Under the pieces are notes generated by a model. That model was not told the DNA's origin, made no database searches, and was given only the letters and a program-made list of their open reading frames with translations. From an uncultured Collinsella sp. (lineage in GTDB: Bacteria; Actinomycetota; Coriobacteriia; Coriobacteriales; Coriobacteriaceae), in the NCBI GenBank assembly GCA_902482615.1, contig CABTAA010000129.1:1-5009 (forward strand): a stretch of 5,009 nucleotides of DNA, read 5' to 3'. Numbering within the stretch: the stretch's first letter is position 1; each line of letters starts with the position of its first letter. The position numbers were made by a program, and so were the translations under genes. Positions 1 to 5,009 of the stretch are shown here, piece after piece.

Positions 1-1587
1 CTCGGGGCAGCCGTAGGCGATGTTCTCGGCAATCGTGCCGTCGAACAGCCAGGCGTCTTGCAGCACCATGCCAAACTGCTGACGTAGCTCGCCGCGGTCC
101 ATGCGGCTCGTATCCACGCCGTCGAGCGTAATACGCCCGCCGTCAATCTCGTAAAAGCGCATGAGCAGGTTGATGAGCGTCGTCTTGCCTGCGCCCGTGG
201 TTCCCACCACGGCAATCTTCTGGCCCGGCTCGGCGGTAAATGACACGTCGCGCATAAGCGGCTTGTCGGGCGCATAGCCAAAGCGCACGTGCTCAAAAGC
301 GACGCGGCCCTCAATGCGACCCGGCAGCTTGGCGGCCTCGTCCGGCAGCGGATCGGCCTCCATCTCTGGTTCATCGAGCAGGTCGAACACGCGCTCCGCA
401 CTCGCCAGCGCGCTCTGCAGCGAGTTGAAAGTGAACGACAGCTGCGTCATGGGTTCGGACGCCTCGTAGATAAACTGGAAGAACGCCTGGAACACGCCGA
501 CGGTCATGTGACCGGCAACCAGCATGCTGCAGCCCACCAGCGCTATCACGATCTGCGCCAAACGGCCGATAAAGCGCACCGCAGGGCCGACGGCATTGAT
601 CATAAAGTCGGCCTTGGCACTCACGCGTGCTAGCTCCCTCGAGGCCTCATGCACTTCGGCAGAACTCTGACGCTCGCGGTTAAACGCGCGAATCACCAGA
701 CGGCCCGAGTAGCCCTCCTCGACCGCGCTCGTGATTTTGGACACCCACTCCTGACGCTCGCCCGTCACGTCATGTGTGCGACGCGAGACCACTTTGGTCA
801 CCAGCAGCGACAGTGCCGTAAAGAACAGAAAGACGAGCGTAAGCTGCACGCTGAACACGAACATCACGCTCACAGCACCAACAACCGTGCCGATCGACAC
901 CAGAAGCTGCAGCAAGCCGCGCTGCATGCTCTCGGACATCTTGTCCAAGTCGTTGGTCGCACGGCTGACGACCTCACCGGGACGATGCGCGTCAAAGAAG
1001 GCAAGCGGCAGACGGTTGAGCTTTTGCGCGATGCGGTTGCGCAGGCGCAGATTGAGACGCTCAGCGACGCTCGACATCAAAAAGCTCTGGAGCGCGTAGA
1101 ACGAGGCAGCGGCCGTCCAAATCATAAAGTAGATGAAGATGGTCCTGCCGCAGTTCTCCCAGGTGATGTTGAAGGTGGTATCGTTGGCAAACGCCACCTG
1201 AATGTGGCCCCACAGCTCATCGATCACGCGGGCGCTATATGCCGGCGCGGCGGTGTTAAAGATGGCATAGAACACAATGCTCGCGAACACGATATAGAAG
1301 CGCCAATGGTCGCCGGCAGCCTCGCTCCACAGGCGGCGCACCGTCGCCCAGGTGTCGCGGGGTTTCTCGTCCTCGTCGTCCACATCGCGCATGCGCTCTG
1401 CCTCAGCGCGGGCGCGCTCGTCCTCGGCGCGCTCGTTTTCCTCGTAGAGCGCTTGGCGGCGAGCCTCGCGCTCGGCTGCAGCCTTGGCGGCGTCATCCAG
1501 CTCGGGTGCCACGGCAGCCGTTTCCTCGACCAGTACCGCGGCAGCGGCGTCATCAACGCCGCCCTGCTTCTTGAGCTCCTCGGTCAT
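1..1587 (-). CDS. ABC exporter half-transporter (permease fused to ATPase), second subunit, 3' end cut by window
   Basis: This is a partial type I ABC exporter subunit: 529 codons are visible and the frame stays open to base 1. The family usually runs past 600 residues, so roughly 100 or more are missing. The ATG at 1587 is set by GGGAGGTGA (1601-1593) five bases upstream, and it lies one base after the stop of the preceding transporter gene. Residues 1-78 form a highly charged Ala/Glu/Arg/Asp-rich cytoplasmic extension. The membrane domain covers about 95-395 and contains the intracellular-loop sequence EGYSGRLVIRAFNRE (291-305). The ATPase domain starts near 425, with Walker A GTTGAGKTT (462-470, Lys468) and Q-loop VLQDAWLF (Gln510). 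Signature, Walker B and switch His lie outside the window. It probably pairs with the upstream half-transporter as a membrane exporter and should carry the catalytically competent Walker B site. The substrate is unknown; drugs, peptides or lipids are all possible. The family call is secure. Confidence 0.95.
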   Translation of the reverse strand, partial: MTEELKKQGGVDDAAAAVLVEETAAVAPELDDAAKAAAEREARRQALYEENERAEDERARAEAERMRDVDDEDEKPRDTWATVRRLWSEAAGDHWRFYIVFASIVFYAIFNTAAPAYSARVIDELWGHIQVAFANDTTFNITWENCGRTIFIYFMIWTAAASFYALQSFLMSSVAERLNLRLRNRIAQKLNRLPLAFFDAHRPGEVVSRATNDLDKMSESMQRGLLQLLVSIGTVVGAVSVMFVFSVQLTLVFLFFTALSLLVTKVVSRRTHDVTGERQEWVSKITSAVEEGYSGRLVIRAFNRERQSSAEVHEASRELARVSAKADFMINAVGPAVRFIGRLAQIVIALVGCSMLVAGHMTVGVFQAFFQFIYEASEPMTQLSFTFNSLQSALASAERVFDLLDEPEMEADPLPDEAAKLPGRIEGRVAFEHVRFGYAPDKPLMRDVSFTAEPGQKIAVVGTTGAGKTTLINLLMRFYEIDGGRITLDGVDTSRMDRGELRQQFGMVLQDAWLFDGTIAENIAYGCPE

Positions 1588-1588
1588 G

Positions 1589-3325
1589 CTACTCACCTCC
1601 CTTCATCTGCGATTCCGCGATAGCGCGGTACACCTCGCAGGTTTCCATGAGCTCGTCGTGCGTGCCTAGGCCCACGATCTCGCCGTCTTTGAGCACCACG
1701 ATCTGATCGGCATGCAAAATAGTCGAGATACGTTGCGCGATGATGAGCACCGCGGCATCGCGCGTCTCGTCCTGCAGCGCATGGCGCAGGGCGGCATCGG
1801 TCTTAAAGTCCAGGGCCGAAAAACTGTCATCGAAGATATATAGATCGGCATGCTTCATGAGTGCGCGGGCGATCGCCAGGCGCTGGCGCTGACCGCCCGA
1901 GAAGTTCGTGCCGCCCTGGGATACCGGAGTATCGAGCCCCTGGGGCTGATCGAGCACAAAGGTGCTCTGGGCAACCTCCAGCGCATGGAGCATGTCAGCC
2001 TCGGTCGCGCCCTCGTTGCCAAAGCGCAGGTTGCTCGCCACCGTACCCGAGAACAGCCACGCCTTCTGCGGCACGTAAGCGATATGCCCGCGAATCTCAC
2101 CTTGCGAAAGGTCGCGCAGGTCAACGCCGTTCAGGCGAATGGCGCCCTTCGTGGCATCGTGGAAACGCAACAAGAGCTTGGCCACCGTTGACTTGCCCGA
2201 GCCCGTTGAGCCTACAATCGCCGTGGTCTGGCCACGGCGACAGGCAAAGCTCAGGTCGCACAGGGTGTCCTCATCGGCATCGTCAAAACGGAACGACATA
2301 TGGTCGAACACGGCAACCGCGTCGGCACCATCTGCGGACTCAGGCGCCCCGTCGCCCAGCGTTGCCTTGCCGTCCACGATGCTCGGCTCGATTTCGAGCA
2401 CCTGTTGCGCGCGGTTGAGGCACGCCGCAGCGCGCGGAAGCGTCAGAATCACCATCTGCGCCATCATCACAAAGAACAGGATCAAGATCGCGTATTCCAA
2501 CACGGCCGAGATGCTGCCGATTTGCATGGCGTGGACGCCCGCGCGGTTGCCGCCCACCCACAGCACCGCCACCTCGGCGATATTCATCAAAAAGAAGCTG
2601 GAACTGTCGAGACCCACAAACAGGTGGTTGACCTTGATGGCGTTGGCCGCGTAATCGCTAAACACCTCGTCCAGGCGCTGCTCCTCGTGGCGCTCCTTGT
2701 TAAATGCGCGGATGACGCGCACGCCCACGATGTTCTCGCGCAGCACCACGTTCATGCGGTCGATAAAGCTCTGCAGGCGCATAAAGATCGGCGCGGCGTT
2801 AGCCACCGTAAAGACCGCCGCCACCAGCACGATCGCAACGACCACACCAAGCAGCGTGCCCATGGCGGGATCGATGAACCAAGCAAAAATGATGCCTGCC
2901 ACGGCCAAGAACGGCACCGGCAGCACCAACTGAATCGTCTGAAGGACAGCTTGCTGAATCACGTTGATGTCGTTGAGTGAGCGCGTGATCATCGAACCCG
3001 TGCCAAAGCGCTCAAAGTCGCTGGCGGACAGCTCGAGCGACTTGTCGTACACGGCATTGCGGATATCGCAGGCCACGTTGGCGGCCAGGCGCGCCGAAAG
3101 ATAGCAGCCCAACACCGTGCCGCCGCTGGCCATGCCGGTCGCGATAAGCATGTACAGGCCGTTGCGTAAAATATAGTCGATGTCGCCCGTGGTAATACCG
3201 GTGTTGACCATGTTCGCCAGCATCGTGGGAACCAACAGCGTACCGACGTTATCTATCAGCACCGCAAACAGCGTCACCGCAATCAGACCGCGGTACGGCC
3301 TCATAAACCTCATTAAGAGTCGCAT
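1589..3325 (-). CDS. ABC exporter half-transporter (permease fused to ATPase), degenerate-site subunit
   Basis: This is a complete 578-residue type I ABC exporter half-transporter (MdlB/BmrC/TM287-like). The membrane domain spans about 13-300 with six predicted helices; ENIVGVRVIRAFNKE (197-211) is the conserved intracellular-loop segment. The ATPase domain has Walker A GSTGSGKST (372-380), Q-loop VPQKAWLF (Gln420), signature FSGGQ (475-479), Walker B LYIFD (495-499) and D-loop SALD (503-506). Two catalytic residues deviate: Asp500 replaces the usual Glu after Walker B, and Gln531 replaces the switch-loop His (IIAQRIST). Both changes are known from the degenerate subunit of heterodimeric exporters, so the downstream gene is its likely partner. 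The ATG at 3325 is preferred because GAGGGG sits just upstream. A second in-frame ATG at 3313 forms TAATG with the regulator's stop but is too far from that site. The gene overlaps the MarR gene by 13 bases, implying coupled translation. Substrate unknown. Confidence 0.96.
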   Translation of the reverse strand: MRLLMRFMRPYRGLIAVTLFAVLIDNVGTLLVPTMLANMVNTGITTGDIDYILRNGLYMLIATGMASGGTVLGCYLSARLAANVACDIRNAVYDKSLELSASDFERFGTGSMITRSLNDINVIQQAVLQTIQLVLPVPFLAVAGIIFAWFIDPAMGTLLGVVVAIVLVAAVFTVANAAPIFMRLQSFIDRMNVVLRENIVGVRVIRAFNKERHEEQRLDEVFSDYAANAIKVNHLFVGLDSSSFFLMNIAEVAVLWVGGNRAGVHAMQIGSISAVLEYAILILFFVMMAQMVILTLPRAAACLNRAQQVLEIEPSIVDGKATLGDGAPESADGADAVAVFDHMSFRFDDADEDTLCDLSFACRRGQTTAIVGSTGSGKSTVAKLLLRFHDATKGAIRLNGVDLRDLSQGEIRGHIAYVPQKAWLFSGTVASNLRFGNEGATEADMLHALEVAQSTFVLDQPQGLDTPVSQGGTNFSGGQRQRLAIARALMKHADLYIFDDSFSALDFKTDAALRHALQDETRDAAVLIIAQRISTILHADQIVVLKDGEIVGLGTHDELMETCEVYRAIAESQMKGGE

Positions 3326-3813
3326 GTGTCCCCCTCGCCCTTATCGTCAGCCTCGTTCTCGGCGGCCACTTGCCGTTTAAATGCCTCGCACTCTTCGTTA
3401 AGAACATGGGAGAACTTACCGACCAAGCGCATGATCTCGCGCTGTTCCCACGGCTCGAGCGCCTCGAATGCCTGTTGCTCGGCTTTTTGCGCCGGCAACG
3501 CGTAGCGCTTGGCAAACTGCACGCCTTCTTCGGTCAGTCGCACAACCTTGTTCTTACGACTGCCCTCGGCAAACTCCAACGTCGCAAGCCCTCGCGCCCT
3601 AAGCGTCTTGATCGCCGAATTGATGGTCTGTTTGCTGTAGAACCATTCACTCGTCAGCCGACTCACGGCAACGCTTCCGCCCGCCGCACTCGTGTCGACG
3701 AGCATCCAGTAGGCGCAGTCCGAAAGACCGCAGGCGCGCGCGAACTCCGAATAGATACGGTCAAGCCCGTTGAGCATCCGGTCGAAATCGACCGGGCTAA
3801 CTGCACTATTCAT
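3313..3813 (-). CDS. MarR-family winged-helix transcriptional regulator
   Basis: This encodes a 166-residue MarR-type regulator, the usual size for the family. The N-terminal helix (about 8-28) should help dimerise. The winged helix-turn-helix lies at about 47-97, with recognition helix SKQTINSAIKTLRARGL (60-76) and wing EFAEGSRKNKVVRLTEEG (80-97). C-terminal dimerisation helices cover about 100-150, followed by an acidic tail. I chose the ATG at 3813 (MNSAVSPVDF), preceded by GGTGGGAG. The frame stays open to a TTG at 3891, but that start lacks a ribosome binding site and would place the operator-like repeats and promoter inside the gene. An ATG at 3825 also lacks a clear site. The gene leads an operon with two ABC exporter genes and overlaps the first, so it probably represses its own operon until a ligand binds. 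Cys28 and Cys33 are five residues apart; a redox role is possible but unsupported. Ligand unknown. Confidence 0.92.
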   Translation of the reverse strand: MNSAVSPVDFDRMLNGLDRIYSEFARACGLSDCAYWMLVDTSAAGGSVAVSRLTSEWFYSKQTINSAIKTLRARGLATLEFAEGSRKNKVVRLTEEGVQFAKRYALPAQKAEQQAFEALEPWEQREIMRLVGKFSHVLNEECEAFKRQVAAENEADDKGEGDTCDS

Positions 3814-3829
3814 CTCTCCCACCATTCGA

Positions 3830-3845
3830 TAGTCCGAGTTTTGAC
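3830..3845. repeat. 16-base direct repeat, copy 1: putative MarR operator downstream of the transcription start
   Basis: The plus-strand sequence TAGTCCGAGTTTTGAC is identical to the copy at 3864-3879. With flanking bases it forms an imperfect dyad, TAGTC-N8-GACCA (3830-3847), with four of five arm positions matching. It lies between the predicted transcription start (about 3853) and the regulator's ATG, 17 bases upstream of that codon. A dimeric MarR protein bound here could block transcript elongation or open-complex escape. The repeat is directly visible; the operator role is inferred from position and dyad symmetry. Confidence 0.7.
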
Positions 3846-3859
3846 CAATTAATATCTCT

Positions 3860-3888
3860 ACATTAGTCCGAGTTTTGACTATCGTCAA
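3860..3888 (-). promoter_or_regulatory. Candidate promoter of the marR-ABC-ABC operon
   Basis: On the minus strand, TTGACG (3888-3883) matches the -35 consensus at five of six positions. After a 17-base spacer comes TAATGT (3865-3860), which keeps the conserved TA and final T of a -10 box. Transcription would start near 3853, giving a leader of about 40 bases before the ATG at 3813. The putative operators lie in the spacer and just downstream of the start. The -10 match is weak, so the exact boxes are uncertain. Confidence 0.5.
3864..3881. promoter_or_regulatory. 16-base direct repeat, copy 2, within an 18-base dyad: putative MarR operator overlapping the promoter spacer
   Basis: Bases 3864-3879 are an exact second copy of the 16-base element at 3830-3845, with starts 34 bases apart, about three helical turns. 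Here the dyad is perfect in its five-base arms: TAGTC-N8-GACTA. It occupies the spacer between the candidate -35 and -10 boxes of the minus-strand promoter. This is a classic place for a repressor that excludes RNA polymerase. MarR dimers typically bind imperfect palindromes of this length near their own promoter. Confidence 0.7.
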
Positions 3889-3930
3889 CAAGCTCGTTGT
3901 TTATGGTCGGCTCTACATAAGCATATCGAC

Positions 3931-3966
3931 AAAAAAGACCGCCGGCGCGGGGGCGGCGCCGGCGGT
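3931..3966 (-). terminator. Strong intrinsic terminator of the small unknown gene
   Basis: Read on the minus strand, an 11-base-pair GC-rich stem (ACCGCCGGCGC pairing with GCGCCGGCGGT) closes a seven-base loop and is followed by C and six Ts. It lies 26 bases after the stop codon at 3993. The plus strand has no T-run after the stem, so it works in one direction. It separates the small gene from the MarR operon, which therefore needs its own promoter. Confidence 0.93.
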
Positions 3967-3992
3967 TGCGAGAGAATATCGAGTGTTGGCTG

Positions 3993-4283
3993 TTAAGCGG
4001 CGACGGCCTCATAGACCGTAGCGCCCGAGAAGCTGTCATGCAGGCTCTTGCCGGCAATCCACGGCAGCTCGACGACCTCGCAGACCGTGTTGACCAGCTC
4101 GGAGCAGTCAGTAAAGTGGCCCTTGTCGTTGAGGGCCTCGCAATCCTGAACACGCCAATAGCCATCGGTGTGCGTGATGTAGTACTCGTGATCGTTGATC
4201 GACACGAAAACGCGCGTCTTGGAACGCAGCAGCTTCAGAAATCCTTCGAAATCGGTCTCGACGACATCTCCAGCCTGGAACAT
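3993..4283 (-). CDS. Small conserved-looking protein of unknown function, 96 residues
   Basis: I do not recognise this protein. The ATG at 4283 (MFQAGDVVET) is fixed by a near-ideal AGGAGGT six bases upstream; a longer reading to 4319 would add a Gly-rich leader upstream of that site and is unlikely. The product is acidic, with no signal peptide and no membrane segment, so it is probably cytosolic. An N-terminal helix-like stretch (DFEGFLKLLRSK, 11-22) is followed by alternating hydrophobic residues suggesting beta strands (TRVFVSIN, EYYITHT, YWRVQDCE). A middle segment follows with Cys48, Cys60 and Cys68, then a C-terminal PWIAGKSLHDSF (74-85). The cysteines are not arranged as an obvious metal motif. 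It appears monocistronic, with its own terminator directly downstream and a divergent nitroreductase gene upstream. Start, stop, ribosome binding site and terminator together make it a credible gene despite its size. Confidence 0.85.
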   Translation of the reverse strand: MFQAGDVVETDFEGFLKLLRSKTRVFVSINDHEYYITHTDGYWRVQDCEALNDKGHFTDCSELVNTVCEVVELPWIAGKSLHDSFSGATVYEAVAA

Positions 4284-4289
4284 GATGTT

Positions 4290-4296
4290 ACCTCCT
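4290..4296 (-). promoter_or_regulatory. Ribosome binding site deciding the start of the small unknown gene
   Basis: Minus-strand AGGAGGT is close to a full match to the anti-Shine-Dalgarno sequence and lies six bases before the ATG at 4283. It selects that ATG over the more upstream in-frame start at 4319. Such a strong site suggests the small protein is translated efficiently. Confidence 0.9.
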
Positions 4297-4318
4297 GGCC
4301 CGGCGCCACCACGGCGCA

Positions 4319-4347
4319 TTGATAAACGTTGGTACTCCTTTAGTAAA
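4319..4347 (-). promoter_or_regulatory. Weak candidate promoter of the small unknown gene
   Basis: On the minus strand, TTTACT (4347-4342; four of six matches) is followed after 17 bases by TATCAA (4324-4319; four of six). A start near 4312 would leave a leader of about 28 bases carrying the AGGAGGT site. The boxes are only moderate matches, and the whole region is AT-rich, so chance matches are likely. The candidate overlaps the imperfect dyad at 4321-4356. Confidence 0.3.
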
Positions 4348-4356
4348 ACCTTTATC
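4321..4356. repeat. Imperfect inverted repeat (dyad) upstream of the small unknown gene
   Basis: GATAAA at 4321-4326 pairs with TTTATC at 4351-4356. The inner arms continue with GTT/AAC and TACT/AGTA pairing around a CCTTT loop, with one mismatch and one small bulge. That gives about 13 base pairs in 36 bases. It covers the candidate -35/-10 region of the small gene, so it could be an operator. It would form a hairpin in RNA only if transcription begins further upstream. No T-run follows on either side, so it is not a terminator. Confidence 0.4.
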
Positions 4357-4437
4357 AGAGGTTATGCGTTCGTCATTTAGGCAAGTGGTAAAAAACCGCA
4401 GGGTAGACGGGATAAAACGTTTAACCATCCCATTTGT

Positions 4438-4466
4438 TTGTCACATTCTGAAGGTACTTTTATGCA
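4438..4466 (+). promoter_or_regulatory. Weak candidate promoter of the nitroreductase gene
   Basis: TTGTCA (4438-4443) matches the -35 consensus at five of six positions. TATGCA follows after a 17-base spacer but matches the -10 consensus at only three of six. The implied start near 4473 leaves a leader of about 105 bases before the ATG. A nearer TTGACC at 4509-4514 has no -10 box at suitable distance. This is the best candidate I can see in the 4320-4577 stretch, but it is not strong. Confidence 0.25.
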
Positions 4467-4577
4467 AACCTACTTTCCCAATTGGAATCTATCCTTTTGG
4501 CCGGGCAATTGACCGTCTATCGTTTAAGCCCGACGGGTATGAACGGGGCATCTGCAACGCCACCGCAAGGAGACACC

Positions 4578-5009
4578 ATGGAGACTATCGAAGCACTCAT
4601 TCACCGCCGTAGCTGCCGCAAATACAGCAATCGTCCCGTCGAGGCCGAAAAGCTTGCACGTATTATCGAAGCCGGCCAATATGCACCGAGCGGCATGGGC
4701 CGCCAGCCGGTGACGTTTGTCGCCGTCACCGACCCCGCGACCGTCGAGCGTCTCTCACAGCTCAACGCCCAGGTCATGGACAGCAACAGCGACCCCTTCT
4801 ATGGCGCCAAGACCGTTGTGGTGGTGCTGGTTGACCGCAGCGTGCCCACACATCTGGAAGACGGCTCGCTCGCCATGGGCAACTTGCTCAACGCCGCCTA
4901 TGCACTGGGTGTCGATTCGTGCTGGATTCACCGCGCGCATGAGGTCTTGGCCTCGCCCGGGGGCTGGGAGCTGCTGGCCAGCTGGGGCCTGCCCGCCGAC
5001 GGCAGCCTG
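4578..5009 (+). CDS. Nitroreductase-family flavoprotein, 3' end cut by window
   Basis: The first 144 codons of a nitroreductase-family protein are visible and the frame is open to the window edge. These enzymes bind FMN, usually as dimers in the cytosol, and reduce nitroaromatics, quinones or related acceptors with NAD(P)H; the natural substrate here cannot be told. The N-terminal RRSCRKY (10-16) supplies the Arg/Ser residues that contact FMN phosphate in the family. APSGMGRQP (36-44) corresponds to the usual APSxxNxQP segment, with Gly41 where Asn is common. EDGSLAMGNLLNAAYALG (94-111), followed by VDSCWI, matches the conserved dimer-interface helix and strand. The ATG at 4578 follows AAGGAG (4567-4572) by five bases. 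Full-length members are usually 165-220 residues, so a modest C-terminal part is missing. It is transcribed away from the small unknown gene, and a functional link is not evident. Confidence 0.93.
   Translation, partial: METIEALIHRRSCRKYSNRPVEAEKLARIIEAGQYAPSGMGRQPVTFVAVTDPATVERLSQLNAQVMDSNSDPFYGAKTVVVVLVDRSVPTHLEDGSLAMGNLLNAAYALGVDSCWIHRAHEVLASPGGWELLASWGLPADGSL

Noticed and set aside
649..1623. Long plus-strand open frame (324 codons) opposite the second ABC gene
   Set aside because: It is antisense to a clear ABC transporter. The His/Arg/Ala-rich translation has no domain and reflects GC-rich codon use on the other strand.
2300..2980. Plus-strand open frame of 226 codons, very rich in His
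   Set aside because: It lies wholly antisense to the complete ABC transporter, and its composition is typical of a shadow frame.
3370..3852. Plus-strand open frame of 160 codons opposite the regulator
   Set aside because: It mirrors the MarR coding sequence and shows no recognisable domain; the minus-strand frame has a full winged helix.
3830..3881. Start of a CRISPR array or tandem repeat tract
   Set aside because: Only two copies exist, the unit is 16 bases, and position and dyad symmetry fit operators better.
4284..4319. Extension of the small unknown gene to the upstream start at 4319
   Set aside because: The AGGAGGT site at 4296-4290 would fall inside the coding region, and the added residues are a low-complexity Gly/Arg stretch.
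4390..4411. Possible minus-strand terminator before a run of six Ts
   Set aside because: Only a three-base-pair stem (CCG/CGG) can form before the T-run, too weak to terminate transcription.
4319..4612. Plus-strand open frame of 97 codons across the intergenic region
   Set aside because: It has a non-ATG start and no ribosome binding site, and it overlaps the well-supported nitroreductase start in another frame.

Overview
The window looks like chromosomal DNA from a high-GC Gram-positive bacterium. Codon use is GC-rich, ribosome binding sites are strong and purine-rich, and neighbouring genes overlap or nearly touch. The protein types and style fit a gut Coriobacteriia member such as Collinsella. 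That placement is an inference from general appearance, not from a marker gene.

Layout: the left three quarters (1-3813) is one minus-strand operon. Reading in the direction of transcription it holds a MarR-family regulator (3813-3313), a complete ABC exporter half-transporter (3325-1589) and a second ABC half-transporter (1587 to beyond base 1). The regulator and first transporter overlap by 13 bases. The two transporters are one base apart, and the ribosome binding site of the second lies inside the end of the first. The second transporter runs off the left edge after 529 codons, inside its ATPase domain. Upstream of the regulator are two exact 16-base direct repeats, each the core of a TAGTC-N8-GAC(T/C)A dyad. 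They straddle a plausible promoter and look like operators for autorepression.

Further right, a strong minus-strand terminator (3931-3966) closes a separate small gene (4283-3993) encoding a 96-residue protein I do not recognise. A visibly AT-richer divergent intergenic region (4284-4577) follows, with weak promoter candidates and two dyads. The right edge holds the first 144 codons of a plus-strand nitroreductase-family flavoprotein (4578 onward).

How the genes may work together: the two ABC half-transporters probably form a heterodimeric exporter. The first has Asp in place of the catalytic Glu after Walker B and Gln in place of the switch-loop His, the pattern of the degenerate-site subunit in TM287/288- and BmrCD-type exporters. 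The MarR protein probably represses the operon until a ligand, perhaps an exported toxic compound, releases it. The substrate cannot be read from the sequence. The small gene and the nitroreductase appear to be independent units. I see no mobile element, CRISPR array, tRNA or rRNA. The window is mostly ordinary, and the regulatory region around 3830-3890 is its most informative noncoding part.
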